Assembly: GCA_002490775.1 (NCBI GenBank)
Contig: DKUR01000049.1
Location: 18,725-54,636 of the forward strand
Length of the DNA stretch: 35,912 nucleotides
DNA from: Lachnospiraceae bacterium UBA7199
GTDB lineage: Bacteria > Bacillota > Clostridia > Lachnospirales > Lachnospiraceae
Direction: 5' to 3'
The notes below the pieces were generated by a model, which saw nothing but the letters and a program-made list of their open reading frames with translations, ran no database searches and had not been told where the DNA came from. The first letter of the stretch is position 1, and each line of letters begins with the position of its first letter. The translations under genes and the position numbers were made by a program. Positions 15,570 through 25,057 of this stretch are shown one piece after another.

Positions 15570-15604
15570 ATAGTTTCCTGCGGTTATGCCGCAGGAACTA
15601 TTTT
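15570..15604 (+). terminator. strong hairpin with TTTT in the clpP leader (terminator or attenuator)
   Basis: A stem of 13 bp with one bulged T forms between 15570-15583 and 15589-15601 around a five-base loop. Four T's (15601-15604) follow. It may end tig transcripts. Because it lies downstream of the predicted clpP promoter, it could also attenuate clpP. Confidence 0.65.
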
Positions 15605-15653
15605 AGGTGAAGAAATTGTAAAGAGTGTTCCACAAGATAGGAGGATATGGCGA

Positions 15654-16247
15654 ATGAGTTTAGTACCTTATGTCATTGAACAGACAAGTAGGGGAGAGCG
15701 TTCTTACGATATTTATTCAAGGCTTTTAAAGGAAAGAATTATTTTTTTGGGAGAAGAAGTAAATGATGTAACATCTAGTCTTATTGTAGCGCAGATGTTG
15801 TTTTTGGAAGCGGAAGATCCGGAGAAGGATATTCAGTTTTATATTAACAGCCCTGGCGGCAGTGTAACTGCAGGCATGGCAATTTATGATACCATGCAGT
15901 ATGTAAAATGTGATGTATCCACTTATTGCATGGGCATGGCAGCCAGTATGGGTGCATTTTTGCTTTCAGGGGGAACCAAAGGGAAAAGACTTGCCCTTCC
16001 CAATGCGGAAATTATGATTCATCAGCCTCTTGGGGGAGCCCAGGGACAGGCAACAGAGATTGAAATTGCAGCAAAGCATATTTTGCAGACCAAAGAAAAG
16101 CTGAACAAAATTCTGGCTGAAAATACAGGCAAGGATTATGATGTGATTGCGGCAGATACAGAAAGAGATAACTGGATGACTGCGGAGGAAGCAAAAGAAT
16201 ACGGTCTCATCGACAGAGTTGTTTATAAGCGTGCGGAAATAAAATAG
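15654..16247 (+). CDS. clpP: ATP-dependent Clp protease proteolytic subunit ClpP
   Basis: ATG 15654 follows AGGAGG (15639-15644) with a nine-base spacer and gives the standard 197 residues starting MSLVPYVIEQ. The catalytic triad is Ser98 (GMAASMGAF), His123 (MIHQPLGG) and Asp172. The family forms a tetradecameric barrel that degrades substrates unfolded by ClpX. An in-frame extension back to 15522 reads through the leader hairpin and is not coding. clpX follows after 15 bp. Confidence 0.97.
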   Translation: MSLVPYVIEQTSRGERSYDIYSRLLKERIIFLGEEVNDVTSSLIVAQMLFLEAEDPEKDIQFYINSPGGSVTAGMAIYDTMQYVKCDVSTYCMGMAASMGAFLLSGGTKGKRLALPNAEIMIHQPLGGAQGQATEIEIAAKHILQTKEKLNKILAENTGKDYDVIAADTERDNWMTAEEAKEYGLIDRVVYKRAEIK

Positions 16248-16262
16248 TAAGAGGTAGGGAAG

Positions 16263-17516
16263 ATGGCAGGAAAAGGTTCTGACAACATCAGATGTTCTTT
16301 TTGTAATAAGACACAGGATCAGGTCAAAAAAATGATTGCAGGTCCGGCTGGTGTTTATATCTGTGATGAGTGTGTGGAGATTTGTGCAGATATTGTAGAA
16401 GAGGAATATGAGGAAGAAGCAGAAGAGACGGAATTAGACATTAATTTGTTAAAACCGGTGGAAATTAAGGAGTTTTTAGATGATTATGTGATTGGTCAGG
16501 AAGAAGCCAAAAAGGTTTTGGCTGTTTCCGTCTATAATCATTATAAAAGAGTGATGGCACCTAAGGATATGGATGATGTGGAGCTTCAAAAGAGCAACAT
16601 TATCATGGTTGGCCCTACAGGTTCAGGAAAAACTTATCTTGCCCAGACGCTTGCAAAGATTATTAATGTACCCTTTGCAATTGCAGATGCAACGACGCTT
16701 ACGGAAGCCGGCTATGTAGGAGAAGATGTGGAGAACATTCTTCTTAAGCTGATACAAGCGGCAGAGTATGATGTGGAACGTGCTCAGTTAGGAATTGTAT
16801 ATATTGACGAAATTGACAAGATTACTAAGAAAAGTGAAAATGTATCTATAACCAGAGATGTTTCTGGTGAGGGGGTACAGCAGGCACTTCTAAAAATTAT
16901 AGAAGGAACTACTGCAAGTGTGCCTCCCCAGGGAGGAAGAAAGCATCCCCATCAGGAATTAATACAAATTGACACCTCTAATATTTTATTTATCTGCGGG
17001 GGTGCCTTTGACGGACTTGAAAAAATTGTTGAGAACAGACTGAATCGGAACTCCATTGGATTTGATGCGGAGATTGCAAGTAAGAACAATCGTGAGATCA
17101 GTGAGCTTTTAAGTGAAGTAACGCCTCAGGATTTGGTGAAGTTTGGTCTTATCCCTGAATTTGTCGGGCGTGTGCCAATCAATGTTTCACTGGAAGGATT
17201 GGATGAAGCGGCATTGATCAGGATTTTAACAGAGCCCAGAAATGCGTTGATCAAACAATATCAAAAATTATTTGGCTTTGATGATGTGAAGCTTGACTTT
17301 GAACAGGATGCAGTGGAAGCAATTGCAAAGCAGGCATTTGAGCGCAAAACAGGGGCCAGGGGGCTTCGTTCTATTATGGAAAAGGTCATGATGGATGTAA
17401 TGTATCAGATTCCATCTGATGAAACGATTGAAGAATGCGTGATTACGAAAGGTGCGGTAGAGGGAGACAGTGAGCCTTTATTAATTCATAGAGAAGTAAT
17501 GCGCAGGGCCAGATAG
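16263..17516 (+). CDS. clpX: ATP-dependent Clp protease ATPase subunit ClpX
   Basis: The AAA+ unfoldase has 417 residues. The N-terminal zinc-binding domain has C11, C14, C34 and C37. Walker A GPTGSGKT is at 117-124 and Walker B with IDEID near 178-184. It recognises tagged proteins and feeds them into ClpP. A ribosome binding site (gaggtaggga) lies just before the ATG. It is co-transcribed with clpP, and a hairpin terminator follows the stop. Confidence 0.97.
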   Translation: MAGKGSDNIRCSFCNKTQDQVKKMIAGPAGVYICDECVEICADIVEEEYEEEAEETELDINLLKPVEIKEFLDDYVIGQEEAKKVLAVSVYNHYKRVMAPKDMDDVELQKSNIIMVGPTGSGKTYLAQTLAKIINVPFAIADATTLTEAGYVGEDVENILLKLIQAAEYDVERAQLGIVYIDEIDKITKKSENVSITRDVSGEGVQQALLKIIEGTTASVPPQGGRKHPHQELIQIDTSNILFICGGAFDGLEKIVENRLNRNSIGFDAEIASKNNREISELLSEVTPQDLVKFGLIPEFVGRVPINVSLEGLDEAALIRILTEPRNALIKQYQKLFGFDDVKLDFEQDAVEAIAKQAFERKTGARGLRSIMEKVMMDVMYQIPSDETIEECVITKGAVEGDSEPLLIHREVMRRAR

Positions 17517-17528
17517 TGTCAGTTTTAC

Positions 17529-17552
17529 AATGCCGCCGGTAGGCGGCATTTT
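17529..17552 (+). terminator. terminator between clpX and lon
   Basis: Aatgccgcc (17529-17537) pairs perfectly with ggcggcatt (17542-17550) around a four-base loop, followed by a short T-run (tttt, 17549-17552). It separates clpPX from lon. Confidence 0.75.
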
Positions 17553-17605
17553 GTGCAGTATTAGCTGGTTTTTAAAATTTTTAGAGGGCAGCAGAGGATA
17601 AACTT

Positions 17606-19966
17606 ATGAATGAAACAGAAATGGAAATAGAACAGGAACAGGTGCTTGTCATGCCTTTGATCCCTTTAAGGGGAATGACAATACTGCCGGATGCAGTGAT
17701 ACATTTTGATCTTAACAGAGAGAAATCCATTAAGGCTTTAGAATATGCAATGATGAAAGGCGGAAAGCTTTTCCTTGCAGCCCAGAAAAATTTAGATGCG
17801 GATGTTCCTAAAGAAGAAGACCTTTACCATATGGGAACGATAGCGGTGATTAAGCAGATTACAAAGCTTCCCAATCAGGTGATCAGAGTACTTGTAGAAG
17901 GAAATAAAAGAGGATTTTTACAGGGGTTAAATGAGGAAAATACTAAGTTTCTGGAAGCTTATGTGAGAGAGGTTCAAAATATAGAAGAGGAAAAAATAAG
18001 CCATACAGCCGCCAGGGAGGCCATGCTGCGGCAACTGCGGGAATATTTTGCCCAGTATGCAATGCATTATCCCAAAATTGATAAGAATGCAATGCAGAGA
18101 TATGCACATATTGATGATCCCGGAAGTCTGATGGATCAGATTGCCATGAATCTTCCTATTGGCTATGAGAAAAAGCAACAGGTTTTGGAGGCAGTTTCTC
18201 TTGAGGACCGTTATGATATTTTATGTGTGCAATTACTTAATGAAATTGAGATTGCCAAGGTGCGGGAGGAATTGGCAGGAAGAATGAAGGAGCGGGTGGA
18301 TAAAAGCCAGAAGGAATATCTGCTCCGGGAACAGCTCCGCTATATCCGGGAAGAGTTAGGGGAAGATAAATCTTTTTCCGATGTTGATCAATTTGAAACA
18401 GCCCTTACGCAGTTACAGGCGTCTGAGGAAGTGAAGGAAAAGATTAAAAAAGAAATTGCCAGGTTTAAAAGCCTTGGGGGAAGCAGCTCTGAGAGTGCGG
18501 TAGAACGTGCTTATCTTGAAACGCTTTTGGAACTTCCCTGGGATAAGGCGTCAAAGGATACGGAAAACATAAAGAAGGCAAAAAGGATTCTGGAGAGGGA
18601 GCATTACGGATTAGAGCAGGTGAAAGAACGGATTTTGGAATTTCTGGCAGTCCGCTGTCTCACGAAGAAAGGGGAAAGCCCGATTATTTGTCTGGTAGGT
18701 CCTCCCGGAACGGGAAAAACTTCCATTGCCAAGAGTGTTGCAGAAGCCCTGAATAAAAAGTATGTGAGGATATGCTTAGGAGGGGTGCGGGATGAAGCGG
18801 AAATACGAGGACACCGGAAAACTTATGTGGGCGCTATGCCGGGAAGGATTGCTTCCGGTTTAAAACAGGCAGGCGTAAAAAATCCATTGATGTTGTTAGA
18901 TGAAATCGATAAGGTGAGCAATGATCATAGAGGAGATACCTTTTCTGCACTTTTGGAGGTTTTGGATGGGGAGCAGAATGTAAGGTTTCGAGACCATTAT
19001 GTGGAAATCCCCTTAGATTTGTCAGAGGTTTTGTTTATGGCCACTGCCAATACTACCCAGACCATTCCGCGTCCGCTATTAGACCGTATGGAGATTATTG
19101 AGGTCAATAGTTATACGGAAAATGAAAAATTTCATATTGCGAAAGAGCACCTTTTAAAGAAACAGCTTGAAAAAAACGGAATTACAAAAAAGATGCTTAT
19201 GATTCAGGATGGCGCGCTAAAAAATATCATTACTTATTATACCAAAGAGGCTGGTGTCCGTGAGCTGGAAAGAAAAATAGGCGATATCTGCCGGAAGTGT
19301 GCAAAAGAAATTTTAGAGGCAAGGGAAGCCGGAGAAGAAAATGAAAAGATTAAAGTAACAGCATCTAATCTGAACAAGTATCTGGGTAATCGAAAATACA
19401 GCATGAATAAGGCAAACAAGGAGCCGCAGGCAGGGATTGTGCGTGGACTTGCGTGGACAAGCGTAGGCGGCGACACCCTTCAAATCGAAGTGAATATGAT
19501 GCCTGGAAAGGGAGAAATCGAATTGACCGGACAGATGGGGGATGTGATGAAGGAGTCGGCTGTGATTGGCGTCAGCTATGTGCGTTCTGTAGGAGAAAAA
19601 AACCATATTCAGCCGGAAGTATTTAAAGAAAATGATTTTCACATTCATATACCGGAAGGAGCGGTTCCAAAGGATGGACCTTCAGCAGGAATTACTATGG
19701 CAACTGCTTTATTTTCAGCGATTACCGGAAAAAAGGTGCGCAGCGATATTGCCATGACAGGTGAAATCACTTTAAGAGGCAGAGTGCTTCCTGTGGGAGG
19801 ATTAAAGGAAAAGATTCTGGCGGCAAGAATGGCAGGTATGAAGGAAGTACTGGTGCCGGCAGAAAATCGAAAGGATATTGACGAGATCTCAGAAGAGATT
19901 AAAGAGGGACTTGTTATTAACTATGTAAAGGATATGGATGAAGTTTTAAAGCGTGCTTTGGTTTGA
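17606..19966 (+). CDS. lon: ATP-dependent protease Lon
   Basis: The product is 786 residues, normal for LonA. An N-terminal substrate-binding domain (MPLIPLRGMTILPDAVIHFD onward) and coiled region precede the AAA+ module with Walker A GPPGTGKT at 365-372. The C-terminal protease domain has PKDGPSAG with catalytic Ser693 and Lys736 (GGLKEK), the expected 43 residues apart. The enzyme degrades misfolded and short-lived regulators. The start follows agagga with modest spacing. ysxC begins 23 bp after the stop. Confidence 0.97.
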   Translation: MNETEMEIEQEQVLVMPLIPLRGMTILPDAVIHFDLNREKSIKALEYAMMKGGKLFLAAQKNLDADVPKEEDLYHMGTIAVIKQITKLPNQVIRVLVEGNKRGFLQGLNEENTKFLEAYVREVQNIEEEKISHTAAREAMLRQLREYFAQYAMHYPKIDKNAMQRYAHIDDPGSLMDQIAMNLPIGYEKKQQVLEAVSLEDRYDILCVQLLNEIEIAKVREELAGRMKERVDKSQKEYLLREQLRYIREELGEDKSFSDVDQFETALTQLQASEEVKEKIKKEIARFKSLGGSSSESAVERAYLETLLELPWDKASKDTENIKKAKRILEREHYGLEQVKERILEFLAVRCLTKKGESPIICLVGPPGTGKTSIAKSVAEALNKKYVRICLGGVRDEAEIRGHRKTYVGAMPGRIASGLKQAGVKNPLMLLDEIDKVSNDHRGDTFSALLEVLDGEQNVRFRDHYVEIPLDLSEVLFMATANTTQTIPRPLLDRMEIIEVNSYTENEKFHIAKEHLLKKQLEKNGITKKMLMIQDGALKNIITYYTKEAGVRELERKIGDICRKCAKEILEAREAGEENEKIKVTASNLNKYLGNRKYSMNKANKEPQAGIVRGLAWTSVGGDTLQIEVNMMPGKGEIELTGQMGDVMKESAVIGVSYVRSVGEKNHIQPEVFKENDFHIHIPEGAVPKDGPSAGITMATALFSAITGKKVRSDIAMTGEITLRGRVLPVGGLKEKILAARMAGMKEVLVPAENRKDIDEISEEIKEGLVINYVKDMDEVLKRALV

Positions 19967-19989
19967 GCTGAAAGGAGCATGGGTATAAA

Positions 19990-20598
19990 ATGATAATTAA
20001 GAATGTCTCCCTGGAAACGGTATGTGGGATTACAAGCAAGCTGCCGGAAAACGAACATATAGAATTTGCATTTGCCGGAAAAAGCAATGTGGGAAAATCT
20101 TCTCTGATTAACGGACTGATGAACCGGAAATCCCTTGCCAGAACCAGTGCCCAGCCAGGAAAGACACAAACTATTAATTTTTATCATATTAATGATCAGA
20201 TGTACTTTGTTGATCTTCCCGGATATGGATATGCGAAAGTAAGCGAATCGGAAAAAGCTAGATGGGGAAAGATGATTGAAAATTATCTCCATAGTTCCAA
20301 AAAACTTAAGGCAGTCTTTTTATTGATTGATATCAGGCATGAGCCTTCAGAAAATGACCGCATCATGTATGAATGGATCTTAAAACAGGGGTTTGAGCCG
20401 ATTATAATAGCCACTAAACTTGATAAGATCAAGCGGAGTCAGGTGCAGAAGCATGTAAAAATGGTGAAGGAAGGACTTAAGGTGGTAAAAAATACTACAG
20501 TAATCCCTTATTCTGCGTTGACTAAGCAGGGGCGTGAAGAGATTTATGATTTGCTGGATACGTATCTGAAAATGGAGGAAGATCCTGAGCCGGCCTAG
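19990..20598 (+). CDS. yihA: Ribosome-assembly GTPase YsxC/YihA (EngB)
   Basis: The 202-residue GTPase has GKSNVGKSSLI as G1 (from residue 30), DLPGYGYA as G3 and TKLDK as G4. The family is needed for late assembly of the 50S subunit. Its place directly after lon is typical of Clostridia. The AGGAG at 19973-19977 is about 12 bases from the ATG, a little far, so moderate translation is possible. Confidence 0.95.
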   Translation: MIIKNVSLETVCGITSKLPENEHIEFAFAGKSNVGKSSLINGLMNRKSLARTSAQPGKTQTINFYHINDQMYFVDLPGYGYAKVSESEKARWGKMIENYLHSSKKLKAVFLLIDIRHEPSENDRIMYEWILKQGFEPIIIATKLDKIKRSQVQKHVKMVKEGLKVVKNTTVIPYSALTKQGREEIYDLLDTYLKMEEDPEPA

Positions 20599-20669
20599 TG
20601 CAGAAAAGAAGAGAAAAGTGTTTTTACATTCTGTTTTGCACGTGTACATATACGCAGATGGGAGAAACT

Positions 20670-21896
20670 ATGGGTGGAAATGAAAGTAGAAGAACATATT
20701 TGAAAGTTTTTATTAATTTAGGGATTATGCTGGTGCTGGTATTGTTTTTTATCTTTGTGGCACCCAGAATCATAATTTATTTTATGCCTTTTGTTGTGGG
20801 CTGGATCATTGCAATGATTGCCAGTCCGCTGGTGGGGTTTTTTGAGAAAAAACTTAAGATTAAAAGGAAGGCAGGTTCTGCCTTTGTAATCATTACCGTA
20901 ATTGGCCTGGTTATTTTTGCAGGATATTTTGTGGGTGCAAAATTGATGGAGCAGGTGATAGAGTTTGCTGGAGAACTGCCGGATATGTGGGAGGGGACAC
21001 AGCAGGAGTTTACTCAGATCGGTGAAAAATTGGAGGCAGCCAGTAAGTATCTGCCGGATGAGATAGAGGTTGCAATTGTAAAGATTACTTCTAATGTAGG
21101 AGAATACTTAGGAGAGCTTTTTGGGAAGCTGGGCAGTCCTGCAATTGAGACCTTAAGCCGTTTTACCATGAATCTGCCTTCTATTTTGATTGGAATCATT
21201 ATGTGTCTTTTATCTGCTTACTTTTTTGTGGCGGATAAGGATTACATGTCAAATCTTCTCCATAAGGTTATGACACAGTCAATGCTTGATCAGGTAAATA
21301 TGGTCAAGAGGGGGCTGGTACGTGCAGTAGGAGGATACTTTAAGGCCCAGCTAAAAATTGAATTTTGGATGTATCTGCTTTTGGTGCTTGGGTTTACGAT
21401 ACTGAGAGTAAAATATGCATTTTTAATTGCCATTGGAGTGGCTTTTCTTGACCTTCTTCCCTTTTTTGGAACAGGAACGGTTTTGATTCCCTGGGCAATT
21501 ATTAAGTTCCTCAACGGGGAATATACTATGGTGATAGGGCTTTTGATTATCTGGGGGGTAGGGCAGTTGGCAAGACAGTTGATACAGCCCAGAATCGTGG
21601 GAGATTCCGTAGGTCTTGCGCCTATTCCAACCCTGTTTTTACTGTTCATTGGATATAAGTCTGCCGGAGTTGTGGGAATGATCATTGCAGTTCCCATTGG
21701 TATCATTGTACTTACCATGTATGAGGAAGGGGTTTTTGACACTACAATTGACAGCATGAAAGTTTTATATGCAAGTGTCAGCAACTTCCGGCATTTGAAT
21801 GATGCGGACATGAAGGCGGTACAGATCTACAGGGATCGAAAGAGCCTTAAAGGCGTAGACAAGGAGGCACTGGAAGATGAAAGTAACAGTTTATAG
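20670..21896 (+). CDS. AI-2E family / YtvI-like membrane protein
   Basis: ATG 20670 follows gggaga and gives 408 residues; a GTG at 20598 would add an implausible 24-residue leader. About eight membrane helices occur, with a soluble loop of about 80 residues between helices 3 and 4. The conserved C-terminal part (AFLDLLPFFGTGTVLIPWAI, QPRIVGDSVGLAPIPTLFLL) identifies the AI-2E transporter family. Within Clostridia such proteins are often annotated as the sporulation membrane protein YtvI. The substrate is not known. Its 3' end overlaps the next gene by 20 bp. Confidence 0.88.
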   Translation: MGGNESRRTYLKVFINLGIMLVLVLFFIFVAPRIIIYFMPFVVGWIIAMIASPLVGFFEKKLKIKRKAGSAFVIITVIGLVIFAGYFVGAKLMEQVIEFAGELPDMWEGTQQEFTQIGEKLEAASKYLPDEIEVAIVKITSNVGEYLGELFGKLGSPAIETLSRFTMNLPSILIGIIMCLLSAYFFVADKDYMSNLLHKVMTQSMLDQVNMVKRGLVRAVGGYFKAQLKIEFWMYLLLVLGFTILRVKYAFLIAIGVAFLDLLPFFGTGTVLIPWAIIKFLNGEYTMVIGLLIIWGVGQLARQLIQPRIVGDSVGLAPIPTLFLLFIGYKSAGVVGMIIAVPIGIIVLTMYEEGVFDTTIDSMKVLYASVSNFRHLNDADMKAVQIYRDRKSLKGVDKEALEDESNSL

Positions 21897-22863
21897 CTGT
21901 CGGAGTTTTGATGAAAAGGAATTGTTTGAAAAGTATGGAAGTGAAATGGGGATTGAGCTTGTCCTTTGTCCGGACGGACCGGATGAGGAGAACGCGTACC
22001 TTGCTAAGGGCAGTGAATGTATAGATATTCTTACCACACAAATGACAAAAGAGCTGCTTAAAATATTTGCAGGTTATGGAGTGAAATATATTACCACCAG
22101 AACCATTGGATATGATCATATTGACATTAAGGCAGCGAAAGCACTTGGCATGAAGGTGGCTAATGCGCCTTATGGGCCCTGCGGAGTTGCAGACTATACG
22201 GTGATGCTGATTCTTATGACGATCCGCAAGATGAAGCGGATTATAGAGCGTACCAATATACAGGATTACACCCTTAAAGGAATTCAGGGAAGAGAATTGA
22301 AGGATTTAACTGTGGGGGTGATCGGCACAGGCAGGATTGGAACCACAGTGCTTAAGAATTTATCAGGTTTCGGATGCCGGAGGATTGCCTATGATCTGTT
22401 TGAAAATGAGGAGGTAAAAAAAGAAGGCATTTCTTACGTGTCACTGGAGGAAATGTGGCAGCAGGCGGATGTAATCACCCTTCATGCACCTTTGACAGAT
22501 AAAAACCATCATATGATTAATGAAGAAGCAATTTCAAAAATGAAGGATGGAGTGATGATTATTAATACTGCAAGAGGCGGCCTTATTGATTCCCAGGCGT
22601 TGATTTCAGGCATTGAAAAGGGAAAAATCGGCGGTGCAGGTTTGGATGTGGTAGAAAATGAGTTTGAACTGTATTATTATGACCGCAAATCAGATATACT
22701 AAATAACAGAGAGCTGGCTGTACTTCGTGGATTTCCTAATGTGACGGTGAGCCATCACATGGCATTTTATACAGATGACTGTGTGGAAACGGTGGTCAGA
22801 GATTCCCTTCTTGGATGTCAATGTTTTGCACAGGGAAAGGAAAATCCCTGGGAGGTAAAGTAA
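21877..22863 (+). CDS. D-2-hydroxyacid dehydrogenase (probably D-lactate dehydrogenase)
   Basis: The 328-residue NAD-dependent enzyme has a Rossmann motif GTGRIG at 150-155. Catalytic residues are Arg233 (TARGG), Glu262 (DVVENE) and His294 in SHHMAFYT, close to the SPHTAFYT-type motif of D-lactate dehydrogenases. It would reduce a 2-keto acid such as pyruvate to the D-hydroxy acid. D-hydroxyisocaproate or VanH-type activity cannot be excluded. The start follows aaggagg (21860-21866) inside the previous gene, indicating translational coupling. truA follows immediately. Confidence 0.88.
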   Translation: MKVTVYSCRSFDEKELFEKYGSEMGIELVLCPDGPDEENAYLAKGSECIDILTTQMTKELLKIFAGYGVKYITTRTIGYDHIDIKAAKALGMKVANAPYGPCGVADYTVMLILMTIRKMKRIIERTNIQDYTLKGIQGRELKDLTVGVIGTGRIGTTVLKNLSGFGCRRIAYDLFENEEVKKEGISYVSLEEMWQQADVITLHAPLTDKNHHMINEEAISKMKDGVMIINTARGGLIDSQALISGIEKGKIGGAGLDVVENEFELYYYDRKSDILNNRELAVLRGFPNVTVSHHMAFYTDDCVETVVRDSLLGCQCFAQGKENPWEVK

Positions 22864-23631
22864 TTGGGGAATTTTATGATGGTCCTTCAATATGAAGGCA
22901 CAAGGTATCAGGGTTGGCAGAGGCAGGAAAGTACCGGAAATACCATACAGGGAAGACTTGAAGCGCTGCTTTCTAAAATGACTGGGCAGGAAATAACTTT
23001 GCAGGGATCGGGAAGGACAGATGCCGGAGTTCATGCACTAGGGCAGGTGGCTAACTTTCATGCAGACACGCAGATGCAGGCGGATGAAATGCTGGAATAT
23101 ATTAACTGTTATCTTCCTGAGGATATTGCAGTGATTTCATTGAAAGAGGTGCCGGAGCGTTTTCACAGCAGGTTAAATGCAAAGGGGAAAAAGTATTGCT
23201 ATCGTGTGAATAACGGGAAGACGCCCCATGTTTTTGACAGAAGATATACCCATATGGTGGAGGAAAAGCTGGATATTGAGGCCATGAGAAGGGCGGCGCA
23301 GTATCTTTTAGGAACCCATGATTTTAAAGCATTTACTTCAAACAAGAGAAGTAAAAAATCTACAGTACGTACAATAGATGGAATAAAAATAGAAAAAAAT
23401 ACCGGCATGTCTATGGCGCTTTGGGGAGAGCGGAATGAAATATGTTTTACCTACAGAGGAAACGGATTTTTGTATCATATGGTCCGGATTATGACAGGAA
23501 CGTTGTTGGAGATAGGAATGCATAAGAGAAAGCCTGAAGACATTGCAGATATTTTATCCTCCGGGTTAAGGGAGAAAGCCGGGGAACTGGCACCTGCAAA
23601 AGGACTTACTTTAATGGAGGTTTATTATTAG
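22864..23631 (+). CDS. truA: tRNA pseudouridine(38-40) synthase TruA
   Basis: The TTG at 22864, directly after the preceding stop, fits GGGAGG at 22850-22855 with an eight-base spacer. ATGs at 22876 and 22879 are weaker alternatives. The 255-residue product contains the catalytic motif GSGRTDAGVHALGQ with Asp53, and FLYHMVRIMTG near the C-terminus. It isomerises uridines in the tRNA anticodon arm. The gene ends in TAGTG, sharing one base with the next start. Confidence 0.95.
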   Translation: MGNFMMVLQYEGTRYQGWQRQESTGNTIQGRLEALLSKMTGQEITLQGSGRTDAGVHALGQVANFHADTQMQADEMLEYINCYLPEDIAVISLKEVPERFHSRLNAKGKKYCYRVNNGKTPHVFDRRYTHMVEEKLDIEAMRRAAQYLLGTHDFKAFTSNKRSKKSTVRTIDGIKIEKNTGMSMALWGERNEICFTYRGNGFLYHMVRIMTGTLLEIGMHKRKPEDIADILSSGLREKAGELAPAKGLTLMEVYY

Positions 23632-24125
23632 TGAAGGATGGGCAGTTTCAGAGGAAATATGTCAAAATTATTTTTGTTGTTTATTTGATTTTGGTAATTA
23701 AGGTGATTATTTTTAAATATCCCATAGAGCATTTAAAGGCGATTGCCGCTACGTGGGAAAAAGGGGTGATTCTGGAAGGGCTGGATACTGCAAATTTTAC
23801 ATTGTTTAAAACCATACGAATGTATATAGATTATTCTTACATGCTTAACAGTTTTGAAAATCTTGTGGGAAATGTGGTAGTGTTTATTCCCTTTGGTTTT
23901 TTGCTCCCATATGTGCTAAAGAGGGGCAGAAATTTTTTTGTGATGCTGATCAATGCTTTTTTGTTTGTGCTGGGGATAGAAGTATTTCAGCTCTTTAGCG
24001 CATTTGGCGCTTTTGATGTGGATGATATTTTGCTTAACTGCGTGGGTGCAATATTGGGATATTTTGCCTATCTGGCATATGAAGGAATAAAAAAACAGCG
24101 TAGAAGGAGAGAAAGGAGAAATTAA
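23631..24125 (+). CDS. VanZ-like membrane protein
   Basis: GTG 23631 shares its first base with the truA stop and has GGAGG at 23616-23620. The 164 residues contain about four hydrophobic helices and the VanZ pattern NLVGNVVVFIPFGFLLPYVL followed by GIEVFQLF and DVDDILLNCVGAILGY. The tail is very basic (KKQRRRRERRN). VanZ relatives are associated with teicoplanin resistance, but the housekeeping role of most members is unknown. The DUF308 gene follows within 3 bp. Confidence 0.88.
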   Translation: MKDGQFQRKYVKIIFVVYLILVIKVIIFKYPIEHLKAIAATWEKGVILEGLDTANFTLFKTIRMYIDYSYMLNSFENLVGNVVVFIPFGFLLPYVLKRGRNFFVMLINAFLFVLGIEVFQLFSAFGAFDVDDILLNCVGAILGYFAYLAYEGIKKQRRRRERRN

Positions 24126-24127
24126 TC

Positions 24128-24718
24128 ATGGTTGAGTTTTTAAAAGGCTTAAGAGTAAATTATACGGTATCGGCAGTGCTATGTATTCTGTTAGGTCTGG
24201 TACTTTTGATCTGGCCGGGAACTACTACCCAGATTGTCTGCATGAGCCTAGGAATCGTATTGCTTGCCTATGGGATTATCCAGATCGTCATTTACCTGTT
24301 TAACAGGGAGAGGACGCTCATTTCCCAGGGAATGATGTTTCTTGGTATTATTTTTGCAGTGGTCGGGATATGGATTTTGTTAACGCCGGAAATGATCATT
24401 ATGGCAGTACCTGTGATTGTTGGCGTTTTGATCGTGATTCATGGTTTACATAACGTGGTGCAGGCAATTGCCCTGCAAAAGGATGGCTATGAAAGATGGT
24501 GGCTGGCACTTATATTCGGCCTGCTTACGGTGATTTTTGGAGGCTTGCTTATTTATAATCCTTTCGGAGCAGTGGAACTAGTGGTCAGGCTGATTGGGAT
24601 TTTTTTGATCTATGACGGCGCATCTGATATCTGGATTTTATCCAGGGTATTTAAGGTAAAAAGAGATAAGGCAAGAATTATTGACGCTGAGTTTGTTGAG
24701 GTGGATGAAGAGGAGTAA
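24128..24718 (+). CDS. DUF308 / HdeD-like membrane protein
   Basis: The 196-residue protein has six short hydrophobic helices in three repeated pairs with the pattern G-(I/L)-x-L-L-x-P, such as LIWPG, ILLTPE and LIYNPF. This is typical of the DUF308/HdeD family. HdeD is linked to acid resistance in E. coli, but function here is unassigned. The tail is acidic. It is the last gene of the tightly packed run from lon; no clear terminator follows. Confidence 0.85.
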   Translation: MVEFLKGLRVNYTVSAVLCILLGLVLLIWPGTTTQIVCMSLGIVLLAYGIIQIVIYLFNRERTLISQGMMFLGIIFAVVGIWILLTPEMIIMAVPVIVGVLIVIHGLHNVVQAIALQKDGYERWWLALIFGLLTVIFGGLLIYNPFGAVELVVRLIGIFLIYDGASDIWILSRVFKVKRDKARIIDAEFVEVDEEE

Positions 24719-24835
24719 ACAGGATTCTGATGAATTAGATAAGATTTGAAAAGTGTTAGATGCAATGCATTATTTTTAAAGCGATATGAATGGGATTAAG
24801 ATGTGCTATGTACTTTTTATAGGAAGGAGCAGAAT

Positions 24836-25057
24836 ATGAGATGAGAAGATTATATTTCAGATGAAGCAGTTATTAAGCGTGCAAATGAAGCAGTAAGAAT
24901 CGAATTAGAGAAAAATAGAGCGTTAGGGGTTCCGGTGGTTATATATGACAGAGAAAGTCAGGTTATATATCAGGAAAATAATGATGGAACCCGGACAGAA
25001 GTGGGAAGAAGGATGAGAAAGGAGCGATATAGTGAGCGAATTTCAAAGAAAACCTGA
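24836..25057 (+). pseudogene. antitoxin-like gene inactivated by an early stop
   Basis: An ATG at 24836 with ggaaggag upstream is followed after one codon by TGA (24842-24844). The same frame then stays open for 70 codons (DYISDEAVIKRANEAVRIEL onward) to a TGA at 25055, overlapping the toxin gene by 26 bases. Position and size fit the small antitoxin encoded before zeta-type toxins. The gap from 24719 to 24835 shows nothing else. Non-ATG initiation after the stop is possible but no ribosome binding site supports it. Confidence 0.6.

Noticed and set aside
15522..15653. N-terminal extension of ClpP
   Set aside because: It reads through the leader hairpin, lies over the promoter, and ClpP has a standard start with AGGAGG at 15654.
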